From Paralvinella palmiformis (taxonomy: Eukaryota; Annelida; Polychaeta; Terebellida; Alvinellidae), in contig JAODUP010000165.1 in assembly GCA_025642065.1 (NCBI GenBank), positions 758,501 through 822,500 on the forward strand: DNA of 64,000 bases, read 5' to 3'. Below the pieces are notes generated by a model, which worked only from the letters and a program-made list of their open reading frames with translations, was not told where the DNA came from and did not search any database. Below are positions 1 through 12,376 of this stretch, piece after piece (position 1 is the stretch's first letter; each line of letters starts with the position of its first letter). A program made the position numbers and the translations under genes.

Positions 1-120
1 AAATATAGTACGTTACGGTTAAGTGTTCTATAATATTTTATCTGCCTCATTCTAAAGAAACTGGTTTTAAAAAGGCATTAATCTTCGATGAATGATCTAA
101 AGACTTAGTTAACATAGCCA

Positions 121-1905
121 TTATTCCATATGATGTCATAATAACCATTGCTGGATATATTATTCACATCAATTGATTCAACATGTGAATGGTGTAATTG
201 GCAAAGGAGGCCACACACTAGATTTGGTCATCTCTAGAGAATCGAACTCCATTATAGTAGGAGTTTCTTCTGTGTGTGACCATTGTCTCCGTAGCAACAA
301 AGGTAAGTCCTTCGGCGATCATCTGGCTGTACAGTTCGTTATTAATATGGTCAAGTCCGATTACATACGATAAAAGATCACTTACAGCAAGTATCGTAGC
401 ATAAATATATGTGCAGAATCTACAGTCGCCTCAGCACCTGAGTAAGTGTGAGGGAACATTTGGTAAACTGATAGAAGCCTATAACAAAGGTGTCCAAAGC
501 ATCATTTATCACCATGCTCCCTCTTATTCGTAAATCATTGCATTCAGAACCCAAGCTCCTTGGTACTCTGATAAACGTAGATTTGCTAAGAAGATTCGGA
601 GGAAAACAGATAGAACTTGGCGCCGAATTTCCTTATCGGTGTACTTAGAAATATACCGGAACTCTGTAAAAATAAATACACAATTATTCGAGAAGACACA
701 AACATACAGAATTGCGGAAAAGATCAAAAGAAACTTTTCGATTTATCAAGGAAATTGATGGAAAGAAATTCAAATGTAAATCTCCCAGAGTTTACCTCTG
801 CTGAACACCTGGCAGAAAGGTTCAGCAAGTTCTTCATCATGAATAAGATGATTTCTGATACCCCAAATAATCCTTGCAATATCTTTATGGATGCGGATAT
901 TGTGTTTAATTGGAAAATGCTCGAGGTGTTTCAACCACTTTCTGAAGTTGAGGTCGAGGAGTTAATCACCATCTCTCTGAACAAGTCATATGACCTGGAT
1001 TCATTTCCCACTTGGCGTTTGAACAAATATGTGGATGAACTTCTGCCACTGATATCAACCATTATCAATGGATGAGTCAGTATGGCCGTTGTGTTTGAAA
1101 CGAGCCACCATAACCCTGTTACTTATGAGACCTGGGTTGGATAAGGAAGATATGAAGAATTACCGTCCTATTTCTAAACATCCTTTCATTTCTAAGCTTT
1201 TTGAATATGTAGTAACAAGGCGTATGGAAGAGCACAATGCTCTCAATGGCAGTTATCAGTCTGCTTATCGTAGAAGTCATTCAACAAAAATTGTTCTCTT
1301 GAATATACAGAATGACATTGCTAGGGCTTTTAATGTGATCCACCACCCGATCCTACTGTGTTTAGAAATTTCCCGTAGTGTTTAGCATTGTCATCAACAA
1401 AAAAGCTTCAATTTAGGTAAGGTTGTATCTCACCAATACAATAAAATCACCAAATGTATAGCTTTATTTTGGTATACCACAGGGATCCGTTTTGGGACCG
1501 AAGAATCGTGTTTGTAGAATAAACGAGTTGGTTAAATTAAATTATTAGACGGTATAATATTAAATATCATTGGTCTGTTGATGATACCCAAGTGTACATA
1601 ACTTTAAAGCCATGTGATAAATGGGATCATATTTTCATCTTCAATTAAACCTTGTATTACAGATATAAGTATTTGGATGAACAGCAACATGCTGTAATTG
1701 AATAATGACAAGACCGAATTAATCGTTTTTCTCACCCAAGGAGCATGTAGAGAACATTGAGAATCTTCGCATTAAGATAGGATCCAGTTATATAAATTAT
1801 TCCTTGTCTGTTAGAAATCTAGGGCTTATATTCGATAATACTTTAGGAACGGAGAAGCAGGTGAATTATATATGTATTATCAAATAAAAAACATATGGCT
1901 TATTC

Positions 1906-1967
<62 letters not shown>

Positions 1968-2112
1968 ATAAGAAGCACTTTTGGGGTACTAAAACGTCAT
2001 ACAGAAATGTACGGAAAGAAATCTTCATGAGCATCAGTTCCCAGACTGTGGAAAAAAGTATTACATTTTCAGCGAGTAAAGAAATATTTTGTAAAGTTCT
2101 TTATATGTATAA
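121..2112 (+). pseudogene. Decayed CR1/L2-like non-LTR retrotransposon (LINE) ORF2
   Basis: Fragments of one LINE polyprotein lie in order but in different frames. At 173-373 is the end of an apurinic-type endonuclease, with GGHTLDLVISRE and a GDHLAVQF end. At 617-1385 is the start of the reverse transcriptase, with LDSFPTWRLNKY and KNYRPISKHPFISKLFEY. GIPQGSVLGP lies near 1478-1510. The catalytic aspartates appear as SVDDTQVY near 1574-1595, so the usual Y/F-A-D-D is altered. A C-terminal APRLW-type motif (ASVPRLWKK) is at about 2031-2057, beyond a TA microsatellite that splits the element. Many stops and frameshifts show it is dead. LINE identity is certain from motif order; the clade is inferred from motif style. 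Confidence 0.9.
1907..1965. repeat. (TA)n microsatellite inside the LINE
   Basis: About 29 uninterrupted TA units separate the LINE reverse-transcriptase region from its C-terminal motif. Confidence 0.95.
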
Positions 2113-2311
2113 AATATGTTTGTGTTATATCAGCCAAAACAGGTTTAAATTTAGTTAATTAAGTACAGTACTTGAATATAATTTGAAAAAATGCTACATA
2201 AAATGCTAATATATACATAAATGTGGTCAGTAATATAAGGGATGTTATAATATTAATTATCTTGTTTATGTGTCCAGTCAGATTAATATTATCAAACTCC
2301 CATTTTTAACA

Positions 2312-2345
2312 CGCACACACACGCGCGCGCGCGCGCACACACACT
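2312..2345. repeat. (CA)n(CG)n(CA)n microsatellite
   Basis: Alternating purine-pyrimidine tract with a CG core flanked by CA units. Confidence 0.9.
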
Positions 2346-2351
2346 CCAAAC

Positions 2352-2510
2352 TCCACGGCTGTAGGTGATTCGCCTTTTGTTTTTGCTTGGCGGCTTAGGG
2401 ACTGGTAAGACATTACACATGTCTCAGCAAGAAAAGTCGCCACTCTGGATTCAGTCCCCTGAAGAAACGTCCAGAGTTTGAATTCACGGTTCGAGATTCT
2501 CTGTGCCTTA
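2352..2510 (-). repeat. Interspersed repeat X, copy 1 (minus)
   Basis: The reverse complement of this stretch aligns with about 27600-27706. Shared blocks include TTCAAACTCTGGACGTTTCT, TTTTCTTGCTGA, GAGACATGT and CCAGTC(C)CTAAGCCGC. Copy 2 lacks a segment that copy 1 has between the first two blocks. Family unknown. A GGTTCGAGATTC word at its + strand end resembles a tRNA B box, so a SINE origin is possible. Confidence 0.7.
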
Positions 2511-2522
2511 TTATACACAGCT

Positions 2523-2697
<175 letters not shown>

Positions 2698-3030
2698 AAA
2701 CTATTACGGTAGTCTTCCTTATATTCTGCATCAACATGAAGCGCCTTTTGACATTTATAATATAGGCAACAAATAGAATAATGAAGGAATATTTTATCAA
2801 ATATAAAAATGTTGACAAGAATATTATCTTTCCATATAAACGTCATTTATTGTTATCAGGTAAATCAACTATTATGTGTTTGTGACAGCAATAAATAGAG
2901 TATAACTCGAGTTAACTGACATCTGTATGAGATAATAAGGTGACTAATTGCTTGTCTATGATCACTAACATTATGATGTTTGATAACAGACTGATTGTCC
3001 AGGATTTGCTCCTCATATATAACATAGCGT

Positions 3031-3063
3031 GTATGTGTGTGCGTGTGTGTGTGTGTGTGTGTG
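3031..3063. repeat. (GT)n microsatellite abutting repeat family R1
   Basis: GT tract directly against the left edge of the first ~1 kb R1 copy. Copy 3 also starts just after a GT tract (26582-26656). Confidence 0.9.
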
Positions 3064-4056
3064 GTTAGGATACATAGAGAGGCAACAGGCACAGAGCATT
3101 AACATATCTAAACATCCTTCGAGACCTACCTCCATAAATCTAAATACAAATACAACTATACATACATTAATCTAAAAATAAAATGTTCCATACCTCGACA
3201 TATTGATAGATATATGCGTATACCTAAGCATGTATCTGGTCTACTCATCAGCCTGTGGGAACCAGTTAATTCGCTTTTCGTACGCGACAAATATGTCACG
3301 CCCACAGGAAAGCGGCTACATGCAGGCTACGTACAAAAAGCAGAAGCACGTAAACACATACCATTTGACACCACAGCTCGCAGCAAACAACACGTGCGTG
3401 TGGCTCAATGGTGACTTGCTACATACATATCATAAACTATTTTGACACAACAGTTTACATTCAACACTAATTTTCTGTGGTCCAAAAGAAACAAGTATAT
3501 AAATATTTCGACACCTCAGATGCTGACCTCAACTTTATTCTGGGTTCGAATAACTACATAAATCCTACCTATATGAACCATATATATCGATACACTAGTC
3601 TGGCGTCGAAGTTCTTCTCTAACCTAAGTGACAGTTAGGACTTTTATAGACCCTAAGCGTGTAAAGAAACATTGCAGTTTGTTGAGCATGTGAGACAACG
3701 TACACAAACTCGTATGGAATCAGTGAAGTGATTTAGCTAAAATAAAAACAAAGTAGCAACACTGCACAATGGATTATTATTGGACTAGAACGAAATATCG
3801 TCTCAAACCTGAGTAAATACTATGATTTACTCGAACCTAACAGCTAATCCTCATACGTTTCCGTTCATCACTAAGTGAACGTTCATTCACGCCTAATTTA
3901 GCGTCCCTAAGTAAATGCAGTTAGGTGTGGTGGGATCTAAATTAAAGCGCCTATCCACTTGATCCATTTGACCCATGGTCGAGAACAGCGGATTTCAGGC
4001 AGATCTCCGATACTGCGAATGACACGTCGGGATTATAATAGCTATACATTTAACAA
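3064..4056 (+). repeat. Unclassified ~1 kb interspersed repeat R1, copy 1
   Basis: Near-identical to 4364-5366 and clearly related to 26657-27578. All three begin near TAGGGTACATA...GGCAACAGGCAC and end at ATAATAGCTATAC. No terminal inverted repeat, poly-A, tRNA-like promoter or reverse-transcriptase motif was seen. A short frame with DKYVTPTGK recurs in the copies but is not open for long enough to call a gene. It could be a non-autonomous transposon or an LTR-like fragment. Confidence 0.9.
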
Positions 4057-4363
4057 ATTTCCTATATCAGTGTAACCTAATTACTCATAATATGGGAACA
4101 AATTTTGTCCGCAGCTTAATACCCATGGAGATGCCTGCCGGAGTAACAAACGACTTCAGGAGTATAAATCCACCAAACAGCATTGTATGAATTAATAGGT
4201 CGTTTCGCCAGACCACATAAGAGGACAACAATATAGATTCTATATTATACATAACAAAGGTAATAGACTCAAACATGTTGTAATAACGACATAACTTTTT
4301 TTAATTGGTGTAATAAGGAATCTGGATGGAAATAGATAAGATGTCTGGCACGGACAATGTGGG
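4057..4363. other. Spacer between R1 copies
   Basis: A 307-base stretch present only between copies 1 and 2. I see no gene or repeat in it. Confidence 0.5.
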
Positions 4364-5366
4364 TTTTAGGGTACATATAAAGAGGCAACAGGCACAGAGC
4401 ATCAACATATCTAAACATCTTTCGAGACCTACCTCGATAAATCTAAATGCAAATACAACTATACATACATTAATCTAAAAATAAAATGTTCCATACCTCC
4501 ACATATTGATAGATGTGTGCGTATACCTAAGCATGTGTCTGGTCTACTCATCAGCCTGTGGGAACCAGCTAATTCACTTTTCGTTCGCGACAAATATGTC
4601 ACGCCCACAGGAAAGCGGCTACATGCAGGCTACGTACAAAAAGCGGAAGCACATAAAAAACATACCATTTGATACCACAGCTCGCAACAAACAACACGTG
4701 CGTGTGGTTCAATGGTGACTTGCTACATACATATCATAAACTATTTTGACACCAAAGTTTACATTCAACAGTAATTTTCTGTGGTCCAAAAGAAGCCTGT
4801 ATATAAAACATTTCGACACCTCAGATGCTGACCTCAACTTTATTCTGGGTTCGAATAACTGAATAAATCCTACCTATATAAACCATGTATCAATACACGT
4901 CCGACTGGTCTGGCGTCGAAGTTCTTCTCTAACCTAAGTGAAAATCTAAGCCTTATATATACCCTAAGCATGTTAACAAACATTACAGTTTGTTCATAAA
5001 AAGAGAATGTACGCTAACTCAGTGTGGACTCACTGAAGCGATTTAGCTAAAATAAAAACAAAGTAGCAATACTGCACAATGGATTATTACTGGACTAGAA
5101 CGAAATATCGTCTCAAACCTGAGTAAATACTATGATTTACTTGAACCTAACAGCTAACCCTCATACGTTTCCGTTCATAACTAGGGAACGTTCATTCACG
5201 CTTAATTTAGCGTCCCTAAGTATATGCAGTTAGGTGTGGTGGGATCTAAATTAAAGCGCCTATCCACTTGATCTATTTGACACATGGTCGAGAACAGCGG
5301 ATTTCAGGCAGATCTCCGATACTGCGAATGACACGTCGGGATTATAATAGCTATACGTTTAACAAC
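4364..5366 (+). repeat. R1 repeat, copy 2
   Basis: Same orientation as copy 1, about 1.3 kb downstream and with few differences along its length. It matches copy 1 from the TTAGGGTACATA start to the GCTATACGTTTAACAA end; the flanks diverge immediately outside. Confidence 0.92.
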
Positions 5367-6975
5367 ATTTGTTTTATGTTACATATTATAAAGGCGTGGG
5401 CTCAGGTTTTTGTGATGTTTATAATTCTTACAGAATTATGACCAAACGACTACTACCTAAATTTTATATATTAGTACATATATAACGCAGCTATAACTGA
5501 AAGTAAAGCATATATATATATCAGTACATATAGTATCTATTATGATAATAATTCTAATACCTCCGACAAAAGCAGAAATATTAGTATTTTCACTCAGCCC
5601 AAAATAGCACGACTAGTTTCGGTTATAAGAGACCTTTATCAAGTGCATTTGTCTCGCGCGCGTCAGATGTTTACTTCAGTTTATTATTATAGTGTTTCTT
5701 TGCGCAATATTACACAGCATTTTCTGTAATCCCTGGGATACTTTAATTACTTTAACATACAGCGCAATTATTGTGATATTTTATACAAAAGCATAAGCAA
5801 ATAATAATAAATAAATAAAAGTTACTTACATTAGTAAATAAACATTATAAGTTTATATAACATTATTTACCAGTAAAAATGAACTTCTCCATAACTTGGC
5901 ATGGTTGGATAATTTTATCATGGGCATGGCCTGAGACCAGAACGTCATATGTATGCCATCTCATAATATTTCAATATGAAGTAGCAATCTTTTATTTGTG
6001 AATAAATTTATACAATATAATGTACTGATTATTTATTTATAAGAAGGTTTCAAAGCGTAAAGGAGTTATTCGGTGGTCAATACCTTCTTGAATTGGTTCT
6101 AATTACAATTACTTTTATTGGCATTATTAATCAGTCGAGTACTTACATCTTACAAATTATAAATAAAATACATGTTTTGTGGGAAGAAACGTCGTAATAA
6201 GTTTGTGTTTAGAAGGATCATTTTGCACTGGTCACCATAAGGCTAATTAATTATACAATAGAATATGTACGCATGCTCGGTGTTGGCACACAGAGAGTGT
6301 TGTGACGTTACACACATAACCGAGCAAAACCATACCAAAAAGGGCACATATTGATGACGTCAGTATACAACTCTCTCAGGGGGATTCGCCGAGCGAAAAC
6401 TGACATTATTGAATGTTCACGAAGATGGCTTTACGACATTAAGCTATTTGATGGCGATAACTCAAAAATAAAAATTACATGATGAACGGTATCGGTTTTC
6501 TCCTCAACCGTGGCTAGAGGCTTATGTAATCTAGTTACCATAAGAACATTCTCAATACATTATCTATAAACACTCGTGTCGAAGTCACGTTTTCGTCAGG
6601 AGATGTCTGGATCCAAAAATAACCTATCCCAGGAGACCTATCGCTCCGTTTGCGTATTAGACGGTTCCCATTCCCGTCACGACTCACCATTTCCTGGATA
6701 TTTTACGTCATTGTTGACCTTAGAGGCGATTTATTACCTGCCTCATGGATAACTGAAGGCACACCAACTAACTTTATAGATAATATAACTCCCGTGTTAT
6801 AATAAACCCTCTCTATCAACTGCTTGGAATATATTTTGCAATGAGATGTGCATAAAACACAGGTCTTATATAAAGTATAACGTTCAACATCCAGCAAGTA
6901 TTATATCATGTGACCGTCTGATTTAAAAAAAAAACATACTTTCGTTTACTTTTGTTTGCCAATCGCCTACACGAG
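5367..6975. other. AT-rich, no gene seen
   Basis: No frame resembles a known family. Two CREB/ATF-like words occur (TGACGTTAC near 6302 and TGACGTCA near 6354), which is weak evidence for any regulatory role. A GT tract lies at 6981-7000. Confidence 0.4.
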
Positions 6976-7029
6976 AATACGGTGTGTGTGTGTGTATGTG
7001 TGTCCTTTATTTAAATATACTGCTTTCTA

Positions 7030-7062
7030 TTTAATGGTGTGTGTGGGGGGGGGGGCGCGCTC
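7030..7062. repeat. GT/G-run low-complexity tract
   Basis: GT units run into about ten consecutive G and then GC alternation. Confidence 0.85.
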
Positions 7063-7858
7063 GTGTATGTTGAATGCCAGAGGATATTACCAATGAGGTC
7101 GATCGATTTCGTTATGGGATGAGGCGATGTATGATAATATCTAAAGAGGCGAACTAGCAGGAGCAATGTGTAAATATTCCGATATAATTAGAAGGAAGTG
7201 ACGTGTTTTTATTATTTATTAGACAGAGTAATTCAGAGTTAACAATGACACCAGCTCTGTTAGTTGATTTAAACCATAGAGGACCAAGCTGTATGAATCA
7301 TTGCGAGGTTCTATTTCTATTTAACTTAGAATATATATATATAGCAATGATTTCTTAAATATTTCAATTTGACAGTACCCCGTATGAGTCATAATTTTTC
7401 TGAGCTAAAAGGGTGATATATTGGTAGACATTTTAATGCCAAAATATTAATTATAAATATTATATTATACCACAACGGACTTTATACACACGACACGCAG
7501 ATGACTGGGCTGAGCATTATGAAAAAGTATCCAAAAAGTTTACATGCGGTTTAAATTAAACAATTAACACATAAGACACACTTTTTACGAATCTCATCGT
7601 TTTCTCTGGATCGCCAAGTTTGCATTTAACACGAAGACCCAAGCAGGTCTTTGTTGTGGTACTATTGAGATTGAAGAACAATTAGTTTCCCTCAGTTTTC
7701 AGACGCTGCAAAATGACATTATAACAGTTTGGTCTATTAAGATATATTAGTGTTACCTAAGACCCCCGTATGCCATTCACTGCTAATGGTTCATAAACTA
7801 GGCCGAAAGTAGCCGATTGCGTGTGACACGGTTTGACATATATCCAATAAGTGTCAAC
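7063..7858. other. AT-rich, nothing identified
   Basis: No coding family, tRNA-like sequence or long repeat recognised. Confidence 0.4.
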
Positions 7859-8112
7859 ATGAAGATCCTGCGTTGATGACGACAGCGGGTCGTCAAGTGA
7901 GATAGAACTTGCAGATAATCTGTTTGAAAATCGACTTCTTCCACCTCAACTTGAACTCAGATTAATGTTGTTGGAAAAAGTGTGTAATCAACTGAAAGCG
8001 ACAGTCTAGACATCAGAATTTGATCGATGGGAAAAGATTAATATTGTTTATCTATCAACATATATTTGGATCTATATTTTTGGTAGACCGAGGTGCCTAT
8101 TTTACCAATGGA
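7859..8112 (+). pseudogene. Possible coding remnant, acidic/leucine-rich
   Basis: A single frame reads about 50 codons from 7859 to a TAG near 8006. It contains DDDSGSSSEIELADNLFE followed by LRLMLLEKVCNQLKATV. After the stop the same frame continues for roughly 35 more codons (SEFDRWEKINIVYL...). The Ser/Asp-rich start and amphipathic Leu-rich run look protein-like, but no family is recognised and there is no upstream Met in frame. It may be a transposase or host-gene fragment, or chance. Confidence 0.25.
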
Positions 8113-8503
8113 CAACATAGTAATATATTATTTGAGGACTGTACTATTAGAATCAGGAATGTGTATCAACATCTTGGAATAATAATTAAAACAATATTAA
8201 TATATCGGATGGTTGTCTTCCATTTAATGTTCGCCTTTGAAATGTCTCCTAATTTTTACCTGGGACAAAACATAAATTTATAACACAATCACTTAGGCTA
8301 TGGACTACTTTGTTCTCGGCATTTTGCTTTTAGAATAACTTCCTGTATTATTTAAATACAACTTTCTTTTTATATGCAGTCCTGCCTTCAAATAATATTA
8401 CTTTTTTTTATAATCCATTGTCTCTAATTACAACATGTCTAGAACTCGCCTCGTTCATCTTATTGATGCTGAGGAAATCTTTGATGTTTTGTATTGTTGT
8501 TTG

Positions 8504-8620
8504 TTTTGTGTGTGTGTGTGTGTGTGTGTGTGCGCGTGCGTGCGTGGTGTGTGTGTGTGTGTGTGTTGGTGTGTTTGTGCGTGTATGTCTATGTGTGTGT
8601 GAGAGAGAGGGGGGGAAACT
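8504..8620. repeat. (GT)n tract ending in GA/G run
   Basis: Interrupted GT units, then GA units and a short G run. Frames over it are artefacts. Confidence 0.92.
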
Positions 8621-9862
8621 TCGGTAGTGCAACGTTCCAAAAGATGACATTTCACCTTTCGTAGAATACGAAAAGCTCTGAAGTCCAATTATCAATGTTT
8701 CTGCTATTCAATAAATCCGGACTACACATATATACGTATTGGCCAAAACACGTTGGGCGTATGTCATGTACTGTGACAGCCATAATCCGATATCATCATG
8801 TTATTAATAATAACTTGTTGGTGCATCGACTGAAAAACTCACAAAGTGTCTTAGAGATAAAGTGATGAGTCGCAAGAACAGACGCCTGCGTGATAGACAG
8901 CCAATGAGAACTGTTCTCGGTCAATTACACCCACAGTGTCTCACCTAGAGTCAAACCAAGCTAGAATAATTTATGAGTAGATCTCGAAAGAATGTCACCG
9001 GAGGTAATGTTTATTATTGATAGCGAAATAAATGTAATTAGCTACAGAGATAGGAGATGGGCTATTACACTGTTTGTAATTGGCTGTAATGATTTGGTTG
9101 ATGAAAGCCTGCGATTAAAGGGAGTTAACCCGCACTAACGGATATTGGTTGATCAACCTACATGATAATAGATATTGTTGACGGATAAAAATGATGATGA
9201 GTCATTATCATTTGTAAGTTGTCATCTTAACGCAATAAATGGTGAATCTTCTTGATATTTTAAGACAGACTCAGTTGAGCATTTACTCTGTATCTTGACC
9301 GTGTCTCAATAGAGTACGTTTACTCTCAATGCAACGCACAAGTTAAGCAGTTAGTAGTCTTATGGTTGGTTGTACAAGCAAATGTATGACATTTTATAGT
9401 AGTAAGTTAGTACTAAACAATTGTCTGCTGACAAGAGTCCCAGGTAACCAAAAGGTTGTGATGATAAATTAAATATAAGTTAATAACCTAGAATGTTGAC
9501 CTAAAACAACATCGAAAAGGGATGGGCAATATATCGGTGACTATGACATATTTACATATTTATTGTTCATGTTATTTCACACACACAACAGCATGACAAA
9601 CAAATGGTGTTTCACTACTAACAATGGGAACTATGTAATATTACGACGACATACAGTTAATTCATTTAATACCAGATCGCACTCACAAATGAATTGGCAA
9701 AATTACAGCTGGATGTTGTCTTATATGAAGGAGAAACTTAAGCATCTTGAGGAACATCCATACCCACCGAATGAGAGATTGTGTAGGAATTTTTTATCGA
9801 ACTATTATTGGCGTCTCTGCAAACTAATAAATCATCAGAAACCAAGTCATGAATATTGATGA
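8621..9862. other. No supported feature
   Basis: AT-rich. A 98-codon open frame at 9563-9859 has no recognisable family or splice context and was not called. Confidence 0.4.
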
Positions 9863-9877
9863 TCTGGTGTTGATAAG

Positions 9878-10086
9878 ATGATGATGATGATGATGATGCT
9901 GATTACGATTGATGTTTTACGGCCACCTTTGTACATATCGTAGGCTAAATGGGCCGAGCGACCTCCGAAGGTAATGAAGGGAAGTCAAAGATAAAACAAC
10001 CTTCAGATATGCCCACGCTGAGATTAGAATACGGGTGGTAATGATCTGTGGTCCAACACGCTACCGTTAGACCACGGAGGCGCCCC
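9878..10086 (-). mobile_element. tRNA-derived SINE (family S1), full-length copy with 15-bp TSD
   Basis: On the minus strand it reads, in order: a GGGGCGCCTCCGTGG start; a box-A-like tRNA region; a degenerate B-box region; the S1 body (GGGCATATCTGAAGG, TTCATTACC, GGAGGTCGCTCGGCCCATTT, GGCCGTAAAACATC); and an (ATC)n tail. The flanks carry a perfect direct repeat, TCTGGTGTTGATAAG, at 9863-9877 and 10087-10101. This is the hallmark of LINE-driven retroposition and fixes both ends. Confidence 0.93.
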
Positions 10087-10101
10087 TCTGGTGTTGATAA
10101 G

Positions 10102-11130
10102 AAGCCAGAGATTCCTTTGTTTGGTCACATATATTAATTACTTGTTCACCGACGAGTGATCAACTGTGATCTATTACGATATAGGCATCTTACTATCTAG
10201 TACATGCATGTGTTTATTCAACTCCGACTGATTGATTATGAAGTTCGATGCCTCAAACGAGATCTTCTGTCAGAAAAAGTTTGTACTATTGCATTTTTAG
10301 CATTACTCGGATGCCCCTGGAAATGGAAGCCAGAGGCTGTTTTCCCTACCTCCCCCCTTCTGCACACACATAATGGTCGCACACAAGATGACCAAATGAG
10401 AAAGTTCCATAATGTTTTTTTTTTGTATACAAAACCACAGACAATTAACCAAAAATTCAATTTTCTTCCTATGCAGGAACAACAACATACTTTCTAAAAT
10501 CCAAAGTGATATGGCATAATTATATCAATAATTGTTAATGCATTCACAGCAACGGATATATTTATTTAAACATGTATTCTGAATATTAGTAACATGTAAC
10601 ATTATCAGCTGGAGGTATTACCAGTTGCATGCCTTAAGCCTATGAACATTTATAAATACAATAACATCCGGGCACCAAATGTTATCAATAATCTGTTTCA
10701 GAATCAGTCTCTAAACATAATTATATATAAATTATACCGATAAAAGAATGTTTATGTTGTTTATTGTTTAAACAGTTGCATGTATGATGTATCTGTTGGG
10801 ATATATTTTTAACAGGGCGCCATAACAACTGGAAACATTATTTAATGACTACTTGTAAAGAGATAATATTGTCATGCTTATATATTTATATATGTTACAG
10901 ATAATCTGTATTAAATCTCAGTTAGCATAATTCAGGTAATATAGATATTTCCTGATTTTACAGGTTAACTGTAACATATATGCATAGTTAACAAAACATG
11001 CCTATTTTTAAATAAATTGCATTACTTCTACATTAATTACTGTTTTCGTATTTTCCTCAAATGCATGTTTGTGCTTATAATTGCCTAAGATTTTACATGC
11101 GTGATTTTATTCAAGTCTAAACACAGTTAC
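10102..11130. other. AT-rich, no gene supported
   Basis: Overlapping short frames at 10204-10497 on both strands have no family signature. Nothing else recognised. Confidence 0.4.
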
Positions 11131-11133
11131 TCT

Positions 11134-11134
11134 A

Positions 11135-11176
<42 letters not shown>

Positions 11177-11211
11177 GTATGCTTGTGTGTGTGTGTATAC
11201 TTGTGTGTGTG

Positions 11212-11262
<51 letters not shown>

Positions 11263-11266
11263 ATAT

Positions 11267-11305
<39 letters not shown>
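11134..11305. repeat. Compound (TC)n(GT)n(TA)n(GT)n microsatellite
   Basis: Four blocks in series; apparent frames on both strands are repeat artefacts. Confidence 0.96.
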
Positions 11306-11307
<2 letters not shown>

Positions 11308-12106
11308 ATCCTATCGTACAGTAACATTCAATCCAGGCACCGATTGTCTGGACGCAATCAGCGACATTCCCACCATGCCAACCTGGATCAACTAAACTCT
11401 CTCCGACCAGAACACAATAATTTCGCCAACGAACAAATAATTATACAAGACTGCTTTCGTTTCCAGACTTATGGTGGCTGTAACCTAATGTTGTAGTATT
11501 GTACAGTCCTATCGGAGATAACATGTCCTTGATCAATAAAAGTTTGGTAAATTGAAAGAAATATGTGTTTTGAAAGTCCCCTAAAGGAGAAAATCAGAAA
11601 GTAGCATTATGTTATAGTGGCTATAGATGGAAATTTGAATATTTGGATGAGGACTGCTTTGTATTAAGAGGATAAGTAGTTTTTTGAGAGTCGTATAAAG
11701 TACAAAATCACAAAGTAGTATTATATTAAAGAGGCTATATATGGTAACCTTAATATTTTGCAGCCCTTTATGAACCACTCGTCTAACTTCACATTGAACG
11801 TGCTAACTATGTCTAACCCCCCCCCCCCCAAAGTATCTTCTGAACCCTGAAAACGTCCAACTTTCAAGGTTCGAATCCGACAAGTACCTGGGTTTGTGAG
11901 TTGTTTCCTTTTGATATTTTCCCTCCATTCCCAACTCTCCACCCCCCAATCACATGTACTAGATGTAATCAGTGCCGAGGCTAAGTAAACCCATCCACTC
12001 AGTCAAAGGTAAGTCACTAAATTAGTCACCTAGTTTAACAGGACAAACTATCTAAAGAATGGTTAAAATCTTTTACATTGTATGCATTCACCTGTTGCAT
12101 ATTCAG
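11306..12106. other. No supported gene; C-run at 11817-11829
   Basis: A run of C near 11817-11829 is the only marked feature. Two similar short segments near 11581-11640 and 11697-11750 (both with ACAAAATC/GAAAATC, AAAGTAG and TTATA-GTGGCTATA) suggest a small local duplication. Confidence 0.4.
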
Positions 12107-12111
12107 GGACA

Positions 12112-12190
12112 GAACACACACACACAAAATCACACACAGAATCATACACACATACACAATCACACACACATACATACATACATACACAAA
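12112..12190. repeat. Degenerate CA/CATA-rich tract
   Basis: Interrupted ACAC and CATACATA units. Confidence 0.85.
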
Positions 12191-12312
12191 CACCATACGC
12201 CTCCATGGCTATGTGAGAAGGGTGTTTCATCTTTCACTTCGGGTCATTACCTTCGGGTAGCTCGGCCCATTTAGCCTACATTTTGCATAAAAGTGGCCGG
12301 AAAACAGCAACA
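12191..12312 (+). mobile_element. S1 SINE, internally deleted copy
   Basis: Starts with CGCCTCCATGG (the S1 5' end), skips most of the tRNA-like head, then has GGTGTTTCATCTTTCACTTC, CTCGGCCCATTTAGCCTAC and GTGGCCGGAAAAC. No target duplication seen. Confidence 0.85.
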
Positions 12313-12317
12313 TTTAC

Positions 12318-12324
<7 letters not shown>

Positions 12325-12376
<52 letters not shown>
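12325..12376. repeat. (AC)n microsatellite
   Basis: About 25 AC units with one AAAC interruption. Confidence 0.95.

Noticed and set aside
9563..9859. 98-codon open frame as a gene
   Set aside because: No motif, no supportive splice or promoter context, and other frames look equally plausible.
10204..10497. Overlapping open frames on both strands
   Set aside because: Mutual shadows of each other with no recognisable family.
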